64,000 bases of DNA from Pontibacter sp. E15-1 (GTDB lineage: Bacteria > Bacteroidota > Bacteroidia > Cytophagales > Hymenobacteraceae). This document shows positions 17,468-26,061 of this stretch, piece by piece. The position numbers and the translations under genes are program-made. How positions within the stretch are numbered: the first letter of the stretch is position 1; the number at the start of each line of letters is the position of its first letter. The notes beneath the pieces are model-generated. The model was not told the DNA's origin, ran no database searches, and saw only the letters and a program-made list of their open reading frames with translations. The stretch is taken from the NCBI RefSeq assembly GCF_022601975.1, contig NZ_JAKVIR010000009.1, forward strand, positions 104,676-168,675, written 5' to 3'.

Positions 17468-17683
17468 TAATCTTTTTGAGTAATTTAAAATGTTATTGAT
17501 GGCATGCTGGCGCGGCGCTTTCACAGCTTCATCCAGTAGCTTTTGTATCAGGAGCAGTTCCGCGCAGCTGTCGGCCAGCTCCATGTCTTGCACCAAAGCT
17601 CCTTCCAGCTGCTCATAGGCATCGTCTGCCAAATCATCATACACATACTGGATAAGCTCATTCTGAGTAGAGGTTTTTATCAT
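17453..17683 (-). CDS. Small protein encoded with the ECF sigma factor
   Basis: 76 residues, acidic and helical, no membrane segment, no family I recognise. Its start overlaps the 3' end of the sigma gene by 26 bases, implying co-translation. By position it could be a regulator of the sigma factor, but it lacks the zinc-binding ASD or membrane helix of common anti-sigma factors. The last codons form one arm of the terminator hairpin. Confidence 0.75.
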   Translation of the reverse strand: MIKTSTQNELIQYVYDDLADDAYEQLEGALVQDMELADSCAELLLIQKLLDEAVKAPRQHAINNILNYSKRLSLQS

Positions 17684-18263
17684 ACGCTATGTTATTGTGT
17701 TGCATCTTCTTCCGCAGGTTGATCAGCGCGTAGCGCATCCGCCCCAGGGCCGTGTTAATGCTCACACCAGTGGCGTCCGCTATCTCCTGAAAGCTCATTT
17801 CGGCGTAATGCCGCATCATAAGCACCTCACGCTGCGTCTGGGGCAGCGTCTGGATTAGCTCGCGCAAACGGGCATGCGTGTCCTCTTTTATCTGGAGCGA
17901 CTCTGCCGAGTCCTCTGAAAAAGACATGTTGTTGAACACGTTGCTGCCGTCTTCCAGCGTGATCATCGGGCTACGCTTCTCTTTCCGGAAATGGTCGATT
18001 GCCAGGTTATGGGCAATGCGGCAAATCCAGGAAGAAAACTTGCCTTCCTCGTTATACCGTCCGCTTTTCATGGTATGGATCGCTTTGATAAACGTATCCT
18101 GCAACAGATCTTCGGCCGTGTACGAGTCCTTAACTATAAGAAATATGGTTGTGTAAACTTTGTTCTTGTGTCTGTTTACTAGCTGCTCAAACGCACTCTC
18201 TTTACCTGCGATATAAAGCGAAACTAAAGCAGAGTCGCTTATAAGGGTGGTGGTTGTATTCAT
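17658..18263 (-). CDS. ECF-type RNA polymerase sigma factor
   Basis: 201 residues. Region 2 covers about 25-95 (NRHKNKVYTTIFLIVKD, AEDLLQDTFIKAI, WICRIAHNLAIDHFRKEKR) and region 4 about 130-185 (LPQTQREVLMMRHYAEMSFQEIADATGVSINTALGRMR). It directs RNA polymerase to a dedicated promoter set. No anti-sigma receptor or SusC/D genes are adjacent; the only partner is the overlapping 76-residue gene. The 518 bases upstream hold no gene. Confidence 0.92.
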   Translation of the reverse strand: MNTTTTLISDSALVSLYIAGKESAFEQLVNRHKNKVYTTIFLIVKDSYTAEDLLQDTFIKAIHTMKSGRYNEEGKFSSWICRIAHNLAIDHFRKEKRSPMITLEDGSNVFNNMSFSEDSAESLQIKEDTHARLRELIQTLPQTQREVLMMRHYAEMSFQEIADATGVSINTALGRMRYALINLRKKMQHNNIAYDKNLYSE

Positions 18264-18781
18264 GTTAAAGCTACATTAAGTTAACGTAGAGCTTTATATC
18301 ATATTGTAGCGTTTACTAGATTGAACAAGTTTTTTCAGAATTGTAAATCAAATGTATAGAATGCGTTTTGATTGTGCAAGCATCCCTTTTGCAATCGCTT
18401 AAAAAATATACGGCTGTTATACCGCAGGTCCTGCCTTTGTCGTTGTGCGTGCCCGCTGCGTCAGGAAACGCGCTGCTTGCCAAGGAAGCCAAAGCAGAAA
18501 TCATACCTTTTTGGTCTTTCGCGTCTATCTACGTGTAAATGAATTACTTGGATTGTGCTATCCGGCTGCGTAATTTATTTTCCGCAACAGCGTAACGCCC
18601 ATTATCCAAGGCCCTCCTGCCAGCATATCCCACTTCCGGTAAATAGCCGCTAGTCCGGGTGCGAACGCTTTTATATAGTGTTAATAATATATAAATATAG
18701 GCCAGGGCAATAAAGACCTTCGCAGGCATGGAGCGTCTCGTAGAGGGATAAATTAAAAAAAACCTTAGGCTGGTATACCCG
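18264..18781. other. Gene-free stretch upstream of the sigma factor
   Basis: 518 bases, AT-rich near the sigma gene. Only short open frames of up to about 60 codons with no family features. No convincing repeat, RNA gene or promoter seen. Confidence 0.5.
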
Positions 18782-19120
18782 CTATCTTCTGCTATACCCT
18801 TTAATGCGGTTCAGGATAAGCAGCAGGCGGCGGTTAATCTCGCGCTCCTCAACAAGCGAGCACTGCGCAGATATGTGCGCCGGCTTCTTGAGTTTTTCCT
18901 CCACGTTTTTCAGGTGTTCGAGGTAGCATTCTACGGTGGTGCACGACACGTTCTTCAGCGCGTCCTCTTCGGCGTAGTGCTCTTTTTTGTATTTCAGGTT
19001 GATGGCTTTCGCTATCTCCGTGTTAATCAGTTTTGTAACCGCCTGGTCGGTGGTAATTTCGTGCTGGCACACCTTGCGTTCGATGTTCTCCAGCAAGTTT
19101 CGGATATCAAGTAATTCCAT
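18782..19120 (-). CDS. Small hypothetical helical protein
   Basis: 112 residues from the ATG at 19118-19120 (MELLDIRNLLENIERKVC); upstream in-frame codons look non-coding. Largely helical, with four cysteines (positions about 18, 60, 65, 84) and a basic C-terminal end (INRRLLLILNRIKGYSRR). I do not recognise a family. No operon partners. Confidence 0.6.
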   Translation of the reverse strand: MELLDIRNLLENIERKVCQHEITTDQAVTKLINTEIAKAINLKYKKEHYAEEDALKNVSCTTVECYLEHLKNVEEKLKKPAHISAQCSLVEEREINRRLLLILNRIKGYSRR

Positions 19121-19578
19121 ATGTGAGTTTTTAAGGGTCTGGAAAAATATGTAGCCTCCCGCTCCGAAGTTACACAGCAACATCGGACCCATTTTAGGAT
19201 GCCTGGATTGTTTACAGAATGGTACCAGAGGCAACTGTTGGTATAACCCTGACGCAGCAATGAGGTTATGCTAACGCATGCCCGAAGGCACCAGAAAGAA
19301 TAGGATTAGCTTGGTTAAAGTAAAATTTTAAAGTAAATAGTTATACTATAGCGGTTGATTACTGGTTGCATTTTTGCGATTTTTTATTATGTTTTTTAAG
19401 TTATCGAAGTAGCTCAGGGTATCACAAAGACGCCTCCACACTTTTCAGACGGCATTTTGAAGGGTATGAAGCAAGTCGGGGAAATTCATCGCCACAAGGC
19501 GGAATCGGTACGGAAGCCTGCTGTTATGTATTGGTTTTGCCGTACCTTCGCGGCCAGAACCTAAACAAACAGGGTAGT

Positions 19579-20853
19579 ATGAAAGAGGCGGCGCGTGCCC
19601 AGACAGATCCGTTCGCTGTGCTCCGGTTACCAGAGTTTCGGCTATACGTCATAGCCCGGCTGTGCATCACGCTGGCCATGCAGATTCAGGCCGTGATTGT
19701 GGGGTGGCAGGTATATGACCTCACCCAGGATCCGCTCTCGCTGGGGCTTATCGGGTTGGCCGAGGCGATTCCGTCTATCGTGGTGTCGCTGTTTGCAGGG
19801 TATCTGGCCGATATGGTGTCGCGCAAGCAGATTATCGTGGTGGTGGTTACAGCGCTGCTCCTGTGTTCGGGGGCCTTGCTGTTTTTTACGCTCGATACGA
19901 GCCGTGTGCTGGAGCTGTACGGGGTGCTGCCCATCTTCGGGGTAATCTTCGTGAGCGGCATTGCCCGAGGCTTTATGGGGCCTGCCGTGTTTGCATTTAT
20001 GCCCCAACTGGTGGCCAGCAAATTGCTCTACGCCAACGCCATCACCTGGAGCACCACCACCTGGCAGGCTGCCTCGCTGGTAGGGCCCGCGCTGGGCGGG
20101 CTTATCTACGGCTTTGCCGGCATTACGGCGGCCTATACCACGGATGTCTCGCTGGTGCTGCTCTCGCTCATCGCCTTTTCGTTTATCGGTGCCAAGCCGC
20201 TGCCCGTCAACAGCAACCCGCAAAACATGCTGGACAGCCTGCGGTCGGGCATTCGGTTTGTGTTCGGCCATCAGATCATCCTGAGCGCCATCTCCCTCGA
20301 CCTGTTTGCCGTGCTGTTCGGCGGGGCGGTGGCGCTGCTCCCGATCTTCGCCTCCGACATTCTGCAGACCGGCCCGCAGGGGCTCGGATTTCTGCGCGCC
20401 GCGCCGGCGGTAGGCTCTGTGCTGATGGCCGTTATCCTGGCCTATAGGCCCATCCTGGCGAACGCTGGCAAGAAGATGCTGTGGTGTGTGGCGGGGTTCG
20501 GGGCCTGTATCGTGCTGTTCGGGCTTTCCACCAGTTTCTGGTTTTCGCTGGTGCTGCTGGCCCTGAGCGGCGCTTTCGACAGCATCAGCGTCATCATCCG
20601 CTCCACCCTCATCCATACCCTTACCCCCGAGTACATGAAAGGCCGCGTCTCGTCGGTAAACAATATTTTTGTGGGGTCGTCCAACGAGATCGGTGCCTTT
20701 GAGTCGGGGTTAACGGCCAGGCTGATGGGTGTGGTGCCTGCCGTGCTGTTTGGCGGCGTCATGACGCTGGTGGTGGTGGGGATAACGGCCCTGAAGGCCG
20801 ACAAACTGCGCGCGCTGAGCATGCACCCCGAGGAGGAGGCCGAACTGGTATAG
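19579..20853 (+). CDS. MFS transporter, EntS/MFS_3 type
   Basis: 424 residues with about 12 membrane helices. The start was placed at the ATG at 19579 (MKEAARAQTDPFAVLRLPEFRLYV), because PEFRLYVIARL is the usual MFS_3 beginning; the 71 codons upstream show no family similarity. The MFS A-motif appears as GYLADMVSRKQI (about 75-86). Relatives export enterobactin or other small molecules (EntS) or macrolides. Substrate not predictable. Monocistronic. Confidence 0.88.
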   Translation: MKEAARAQTDPFAVLRLPEFRLYVIARLCITLAMQIQAVIVGWQVYDLTQDPLSLGLIGLAEAIPSIVVSLFAGYLADMVSRKQIIVVVVTALLLCSGALLFFTLDTSRVLELYGVLPIFGVIFVSGIARGFMGPAVFAFMPQLVASKLLYANAITWSTTTWQAASLVGPALGGLIYGFAGITAAYTTDVSLVLLSLIAFSFIGAKPLPVNSNPQNMLDSLRSGIRFVFGHQIILSAISLDLFAVLFGGAVALLPIFASDILQTGPQGLGFLRAAPAVGSVLMAVILAYRPILANAGKKMLWCVAGFGACIVLFGLSTSFWFSLVLLALSGAFDSISVIIRSTLIHTLTPEYMKGRVSSVNNIFVGSSNEIGAFESGLTARLMGVVPAVLFGGVMTLVVVGITALKADKLRALSMHPEEEAELV

Positions 20854-20946
20854 CGGAAGGCAAAGCACACTGCTTTGTCTGGAAGGACCATGCTTTGCCT
20901 GTGCGCGTGGCGTTGCTTCGCGCATGTGAAAGTGTTTGTGCAGAAT

Positions 20947-20978
20947 AACCCACCCCTACCCCTCCCAAGAGGGGAGTT
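20947..20978. repeat. Family 3 repeat, short copy
   Basis: ACCCACCCCTACCCCTCCC followed by AAGAGGGGAG forms a short hairpin. Resembles the ends of the element at 24550-24771. Confidence 0.5.
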
Positions 20979-21030
20979 ATACTAACTGAAAGGCAAGGCT
21001 ATATGCACTCATCAATTGATAATGGTATAA

Positions 21031-21175
21031 AATTTATCATTAGGGCTTGGAATTGCCCATTCAGAAAACTGGCGAAGCATTTTTATCGCCCCATAGTGCT
21101 ACTATGCAGCTCAAAAAACGCCTCGCCAGCATCCAATCTGAATATCATTTGCTGTCAAAAACGAAGTTTAGCTAT
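21031..21175. repeat. MITE-like hairpin element, family 2, copy 1
   Basis: The core CCCCATAGTGCTACTATGC then AGCTCAAAAAACGCCTCGCCAG is closely matched at 35177-35215. The flanks form a long imperfect inverted repeat (GGCGAAGCATTTTT with AAAAAACGCCTCGCC), and the right end AAAAACGAAGTTTAGC is also shared with copy 2. It ends just at the stop of the THX gene (21180). Left boundary approximate. Confidence 0.65.
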
Positions 21176-21179
21176 GCGT

Positions 21180-21353
21180 TTACTTGGTTGGTTCGGCCTT
21201 TACCGCTTCAGCCTTTGGCGCTTCGGCTTTTGTCTCAGCTTTTGGCTGAGGTGTCGCTTGCTGTGGCCCTTTGCTAGCTTTGTGCGGACGGCGGTTGCCA
21301 TACGTGCCCTTTGTTATCTTTCCTTTTCTCGATTTGATATCCCCTTTTCCCAT
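21180..21353 (-). CDS. 30S ribosomal protein THX
   Basis: A 57-residue gene: MGKGDIKSRKGKITKGTYGNR is the bTHX signature, a small basic peptide that fits at the top of the 30S head. The C-terminal 25 residues are a Lys/Ala/Glu/Pro-rich extension (repeated PKAE/VKAE) beyond the usual family core. The gene lies alone on the minus strand between the MFS gene and uvrA, with a family 2 repeat right after its stop. Confidence 0.88.
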   Translation of the reverse strand: MGKGDIKSRKGKITKGTYGNRRPHKASKGPQQATPQPKAETKAEAPKAEAVKAEPTK

Positions 21354-21442
21354 AAATCTGTTTGTTGTTTGGTTGTATAACTACCTGTCTGTACGGCGAA
21401 TCCACGATAGCAGATGACGCTTTTGCTCAAGCAGTTATTTTC

Positions 21443-21553
21443 TTAGCCACATGACCTGCCACGGTGCCGCCTCACAGCTGGGTGGGGCAGGTCAGGCGCC
21501 AGCACGTTGGCTTCGGGCAGTGTTTTGACCCATGCGCGCAACTGCCGCGCCAT
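21443..21553 (-). pseudogene. Possible gene remnant
   Basis: A 36-codon frame MARQLRAWVKTLPEANVLAP.. looks protein-like in composition but is cut short; its 3' part overlaps a hairpin (TGACCTGCC 21452-21460 with GGCAGGTCA 21486-21494). It could be a relic of a lost gene or chance. Weak call. Confidence 0.2.
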
Positions 21554-21664
21554 GTGCAACAAAGACCTTCAATTTGAGGTTATCTATTCGTATCTTTACA
21601 AATTAACTTAAAGAGAGAAAATGGCTTGCGGCGATACAACAGCTTCCCGCAAGCCGATTCATAT

Positions 21665-24472
21665 ATGGCACACATCCCCGATTATAACCTCGACGAACTC
21701 GACGCCCGCCAGAACATTATCATCAAAGGGGCGAGAGTACATAATCTGAAAAACCTGAGCGTTGCCCTGCCGCGCAACAAGTTCATCGTGATCACGGGCC
21801 TGTCCGGCTCCGGCAAGTCCTCGCTGGCGTTTGATACCCTGTATGCCGAAGGCCAGCGCATGTACGTGGAAAGCCTGAGCTCCTACGCCCGCCAGTTCCT
21901 GGGGCGTATGGACAAGCCGGATGTAGACTATATCAAGGGCATCAGCCCGGCCATCGCCATCGAACAGAAGGTGAGCATCAAGAACAACCGCTCCACCGTG
22001 GGCACCAGCACCGAGATATACGACTACCTGAAGCTGCTCTACGCCCGCATTGGCAAAACATACTCCCCGGTTTCGGGCGAGGTGGTGCAGAAAGACTCTG
22101 TGGCGGACGTGGTGGACTTTATCTTCTCGCTGGAGGATGAGGCCCGTGTGATGATCCTGGCGCCATTGCTCCTGCACACGGAACGCAGCCTGGCCAAGGA
22201 ACTCGACCTGTTGCTGCAGAAAGGCTATTCCCGCATCTATGCCGACGGTGAGGTATACTTTATCGAGGAGCTGCTGGAGCAGAAAAAGCCGAAGCTTGGC
22301 CAGGACATCTACATCCTCGTTGACCGTGCGGTGATATATAAATCGGATGAGGATTTGCAGTTCCGCATCGCCGACTCGGTGCAGACCGCTTTCTTCGAGG
22401 GCCACGGCGAGTGCCGCGTGCTGTTCGGCAACGGCGAAGAGCATGTGTTCTCCGATAAGTTTGAGCTGGATGGCATCGTGTTCGAGGAGCCCTCGGTTAA
22501 CTTCTTCAGCTTTAACAACCCCTATGGCGCCTGCCAGACCTGCGAGGGTTTTGGCAGCGTGCTCGGCATCGACCCGGACCTGGTGATACCCGACAAGAGC
22601 CTGACCGTGTATGAGGGGGCTATTGCCCCGTGGCGCTCCGACAAGATGAATGAGTGGCTACAACCCCTTATCAAGAACGGCATCCGCTTTGACTTTCCGA
22701 TACATCGGCCTTACAATGAGCTGACCGAAGCCGAGCAGGAACTGCTCTGGAAGGGTAACAAATACTTCTCTGGCCTGAACAAGTTCTTCAAGGAGATACA
22801 GGGCCAGACCCACAAGATACAGTACCGCGTGATGCTGTCGCGCTACCGTGGCCGCACCACCTGTCCCGACTGCAAAGGCTCGCGCCTGCGCAAAGACGCC
22901 GGGTATGTGAAGGTGAATGGCAAAAGCATCACCGACCTGGTGCTGATGCCCCTCACACAGGTACAGCCTTTCTTCCGCAACCTGGAGCTGTCGGAGCACG
23001 ACCGCAACGTGGCCGACCGCCTGGTGACCGAGGTTGCTAACCGCCTCAGCTACCTGGAGCGCGTGGGCCTGGGCTACCTCACGCTAAACCGCCTCTCCAA
23101 TACCCTGTCGGGTGGCGAGAGCCAGCGCATCAACCTGGCCACCTCGCTGGGCAGTGCCCTGGTCGGGTCTATGTATATCCTGGATGAGCCGAGCATCGGC
23201 CTGCACCCAAAAGATTCGGAGCAACTGATCGGGGTGCTGCGCACGCTGCAGCAACTGGGCAATACCGTAATTGTGGTGGAGCACGAGGAGGAAATGATGA
23301 AAGCCGCCGACCAACTCATCGATATTGGCCCTGAGGCTGGTTCGGGTGGTGGCCACCTGATGTTCCAGGGCACCTTCGAGGAAATGACCAGGAGCGAGGA
23401 TACCTATACCGCCAAATACCTCAGCGGCAGGATGGAGGTGCCCGTGCCGACGCACCGCCGCAAGTGGCGCAACGCCATCGAGGTGATCGGTGCCCGCGAG
23501 AACAACCTCAAAAACCTGAGCGTGAAGTTTCCGCTTGAGGTGATGACGGTGGTGACGGGTGTGAGCGGCTCCGGAAAATCAACGCTGGTGAAGAAGATAC
23601 TGGCCCCGGCCATGCAGAAGCTCCACGGCAGTTCCTCCGAAGCCACCGGTAAGTTCGACAAACTGGCCGGCGACTACGGCAAGATAGACCACGTGGAGTT
23701 CGTGGACCAAAACCCGATCGGCAAGTCGTCGCGCTCCAACCCGGTGACGTATGTGAAAGCCTACGACGCTATCCGGACGCTGTACGCAGATCAGCCGCTG
23801 GCCAAGTCTCGTGGGTTTAAGCCTTCGCACTTCTCATTCAACATCGAGGGGGGGCGCTGCGAGGTATGCCAGGGCGAGGGTCAGGTAAAGATAGAGATGC
23901 AGTTTATGGCCGACATCTACCTGACCTGCGAGAGTTGCCACGGGCATCGCTTTAAGCAGGACGTGCTCGATATCAAGTTTCAGGAGAAGAACATCTCCGA
24001 AGTGCTGAACATGACCATCGCCGACAGCATCGAGTTCTTTGCGGGCCAGTCGAAAATATCCGAGCGCCTGAAGCCGCTCGACGATGTTGGCCTGGGCTAT
24101 ATCCGTTTGGGGCAGTCGAGCAACACTTTGTCGGGTGGAGAGGCGCAACGCGTAAAACTGGCCTCGTTCCTGACCAAGGGCGCAACCTCGCACCACGAGA
24201 ACATCCTGTTCATTTTTGATGAGCCAAGCACGGGTCTGCACTTCCACGACATCAGCAAATTGCTGACTTCCATCAACGCGCTCATCGAGAACGGCAACAC
24301 CGTCGTGATCATCGAGCACAACATGGACATCATCAAATCGGCGGATTGGATCATCGACCTCGGCCCGGAAGGCGGCACCAACGGCGGCCACCTGCTGTAC
24401 GAAGGCACGCCGGAAGATATGGTGAAGTTGGAAGGGAATGATACTGCCCGGTTCCTGAGAGGGAAGGTATAA
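21665..24472 (+). CDS. uvrA: Excinuclease ABC subunit A
   Basis: Damage-recognition ATPase of nucleotide excision repair. 935 residues from the ATG at 21665 (MAHIPDYNLDELDARQNIII). Two ABC modules: the first Walker A is GLSGSGKS (45-52), with signature LSGGESQR and DEPSIGLHP; the second has GVSGSGKS, LSGGEAQR and DEPSTGLHF. Cys pairs for zinc are visible: CQTC, CPDC, and CEVC with CESC. A purine-rich site and an out-of-frame ATG at 21621 open a 42-codon frame that overlaps this start. A terminator follows. Confidence 0.95.
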   Translation: MAHIPDYNLDELDARQNIIIKGARVHNLKNLSVALPRNKFIVITGLSGSGKSSLAFDTLYAEGQRMYVESLSSYARQFLGRMDKPDVDYIKGISPAIAIEQKVSIKNNRSTVGTSTEIYDYLKLLYARIGKTYSPVSGEVVQKDSVADVVDFIFSLEDEARVMILAPLLLHTERSLAKELDLLLQKGYSRIYADGEVYFIEELLEQKKPKLGQDIYILVDRAVIYKSDEDLQFRIADSVQTAFFEGHGECRVLFGNGEEHVFSDKFELDGIVFEEPSVNFFSFNNPYGACQTCEGFGSVLGIDPDLVIPDKSLTVYEGAIAPWRSDKMNEWLQPLIKNGIRFDFPIHRPYNELTEAEQELLWKGNKYFSGLNKFFKEIQGQTHKIQYRVMLSRYRGRTTCPDCKGSRLRKDAGYVKVNGKSITDLVLMPLTQVQPFFRNLELSEHDRNVADRLVTEVANRLSYLERVGLGYLTLNRLSNTLSGGESQRINLATSLGSALVGSMYILDEPSIGLHPKDSEQLIGVLRTLQQLGNTVIVVEHEEEMMKAADQLIDIGPEAGSGGGHLMFQGTFEEMTRSEDTYTAKYLSGRMEVPVPTHRRKWRNAIEVIGARENNLKNLSVKFPLEVMTVVTGVSGSGKSTLVKKILAPAMQKLHGSSSEATGKFDKLAGDYGKIDHVEFVDQNPIGKSSRSNPVTYVKAYDAIRTLYADQPLAKSRGFKPSHFSFNIEGGRCEVCQGEGQVKIEMQFMADIYLTCESCHGHRFKQDVLDIKFQEKNISEVLNMTIADSIEFFAGQSKISERLKPLDDVGLGYIRLGQSSNTLSGGEAQRVKLASFLTKGATSHHENILFIFDEPSTGLHFHDISKLLTSINALIENGNTVVIIEHNMDIIKSADWIIDLGPEGGTNGGHLLYEGTPEDMVKLEGNDTARFLRGKV

Positions 24473-24491
24473 AGAGTAGAAACTAAGGTAT

Positions 24492-24526
24492 AAAAGCCGC
24501 CGTGACAGCTGTTGCGGCGGCTTTTT
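24492..24526 (+). terminator. Terminator after uvrA
   Basis: AAAAGCCGCCG (24492-24502) pairs with CGGCGGCTTTT (24515-24525) across a 12-base loop and runs into T. Confidence 0.88.
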
Positions 24527-24549
24527 GCTTGTGGCGATGTGGCAGGGTA

Positions 24550-24771
24550 TCCAACCACCCCCTGCCCCCTCCTTTTCTAAGGAGGGGAGTCTGTTTTAGC
24601 GTTATCAAACTCATTTTTTTATAGCGACGGATTCTTTACATGGCTTCACATAGACATTAAGAAATTTGTTGTCAGGCTAGAGAAGTGAGAACAAAATTCC
24701 CCTCCTTGGACAAGCGAGAACGCGAGTTCGAAGCTTGCGAGCGTAGCTCTGAGGGGTTAGGGGTGGTTGGA
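24550..24771. repeat. MITE-like element, family 3
   Basis: The ends are inverted copies: TCCAACCACCCCCTGCCCCC at the left (24550) and GAGGGGTTAGGGGTGGTTGGA at the right (24751-24771). Inside each end is a second GGAGGGG/CCCCTCC arm (24571-24588, 24699-24706). The 222-base element lies between uvrA and tpiA and has no gene. Confidence 0.65.
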
Positions 24772-24959
24772 CCCGGCAACTTCAAATCAAACAAGTTTAC
24801 TAGAAACACAGTGTAACTTAACGTTGGCAAATTGGAAACAGGGGGCAGCAGAACATTGCATAATACTAGAACCACTCCGTATAAATTGTTAAATTGCCAT
24901 TCCTGGGGCCAAATGCCCGAAACTGAATAGTATAGTTATCAACACCAAACACATAAAAC

Positions 24960-25721
24960 ATGAGAAAGAAGATTGTTGCAGGCAACTGGAAAATGAACAA
25001 GACTTACGAGGAGGCGCTTACGCTGGCATCGGAGATCGACAATATGGTGAAAGACGAAGCAAGCGGCGAGGTGACCGTGATCGTGACACCTCCTTTCCCA
25101 TACCTGCAAAGCGTGGGCAAACTGGTACAGGGCAACGACAAAATGCACCTGGCGGCGCAGAACGTGAGCGAGCACGAAAGCGGCGCGTATACCGGCGAGG
25201 TGTCGGCGGCGATGCTGAAGTCGGTGGGCGTGGAGTATGTGCTGGTGGGCCATAGCGAGCGCCGCCTCTACCACCACGAGGATGCCCAGACGCTGTACAA
25301 GAAAATGAAACTGGCGATTGCCCAGGGCCTGAAGCCGATCTTCTGCTGCGGCGAGTCGCTGGAGGAGCGCGATGCAGAACGCCACTTTGAGTTTGTGGGC
25401 CAGCAACTGCACGACAGCCTTTCATACCTGAGCAACGAGGAGTTCGACCAGGTCGTAGTGGCCTACGAGCCGATCTGGGCGATTGGCACGGGCCGCACGG
25501 CCAGCAGCCAGCAGGCTCAGGAAATGCACGCTTACATCCGGGAGCAACTCTCGAAGCTGTTTGATGCCGAGGCGGCTTTCAACACCAGCATCCTGTACGG
25601 CGGAAGCTGTAACCCAGGCAATGCCCAGGAACTGTTTGCGCAGGAAGATGTGGACGGCGGCCTGATCGGCGGCGCCTCGCTCAAGTCTAGAGACTTTGCC
25701 GATATCATCAAATCATTCTAA
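24960..25721 (+). CDS. tpiA: Triose-phosphate isomerase
   Basis: Interconverts DHAP and glyceraldehyde-3-phosphate. 253 residues with NWKMN (Asn9, Lys11), the electrophile His98 in VGHSERR and the catalytic base Glu170 in AYEPIWAIGTG; the phosphate-binding GGSCNPGNA and GGASL near the C-terminus are present. Full length. Transcribed alone, ended by two terminators. Confidence 0.96.
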   Translation: MRKKIVAGNWKMNKTYEEALTLASEIDNMVKDEASGEVTVIVTPPFPYLQSVGKLVQGNDKMHLAAQNVSEHESGAYTGEVSAAMLKSVGVEYVLVGHSERRLYHHEDAQTLYKKMKLAIAQGLKPIFCCGESLEERDAERHFEFVGQQLHDSLSYLSNEEFDQVVVAYEPIWAIGTGRTASSQQAQEMHAYIREQLSKLFDAEAAFNTSILYGGSCNPGNAQELFAQEDVDGGLIGGASLKSRDFADIIKSF

Positions 25722-25742
25722 ATAAGAGGTATAAAATAGAGG

Positions 25743-25777
25743 AGGCTGCGGGTGCTGTGCATCGGCAGCCTTTTTTT
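25743..25777 (+). terminator. Terminator after tpiA
   Basis: AGGCTGC (25743-25749) with GCAGCCT (25765-25771), followed by TTTTTT. Confidence 0.8.
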
Positions 25778-25978
25778 ATTCGTGACTTGCAGGCTGGGTA
25801 TCCTGGAGACAGGGGGCTTTGAGGGAGTGGTGAGCGAAAAGTACCAGTTGGCCGAATAGCCGATGCCCTTTCACGGCAGCGAAACCAGCTGTCTGATCCG
25901 CTTCTCTCCTGATTTTTTTCAGGGACCAACCCCCCCTCCGGCGGTATAACTGCCTCAGATATTGCACGAAACGAACAT

Positions 25979-26016
25979 AAAAAAAGCCGACGATGTAAAA
26001 TTGGCGGCTTTTTTGT
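25979..26016 (+). terminator. Second hairpin terminator before the DUF6150 gene
   Basis: AAAAGCCG (25982-25989) pairs with CGGCTTTT (26005-26012) and is followed by T. The about 200 bases between this and the tpiA terminator contain no gene I can support. Confidence 0.65.
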
Positions 26017-26028
26017 TTAACTTATCTC

Positions 26029-26036
26029 TATCTTTG
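26029..26036 (+). promoter_or_regulatory. Promoter -7 element for the DUF6150-prmA pair
   Basis: TATCTTTG matches TAnnTTTG and ends 25 bases before the ATG at 26062. The nearest TTG sites are 13 and 25 bases upstream, outside the usual range. Confidence 0.4.
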
Positions 26037-26061
26037 AATAAATAGCTTCCTGAATATTAAA

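Larger units (their letters stand above)
20854..21179. other. Intergenic repeats between the MFS gene and the THX gene
   Basis: No gene. Contains a GC-rich hairpin of the CCACCCCTACCCCTCCC / AGAGGGGAG type at 20947-20978 (family 3) and a family 2 hairpin element at about 21031-21175. Confidence 0.6.

Noticed and set aside
18544..18729. 61-codon minus-strand frame upstream of the sigma gene
   Set aside because: No family features, no promoter or neighbour support; composition is like intergenic DNA.
19366..19578. 71-codon extension before the MFS start
   Set aside because: Family similarity begins at the ATG at 19579; the upstream part reads like intergenic DNA.
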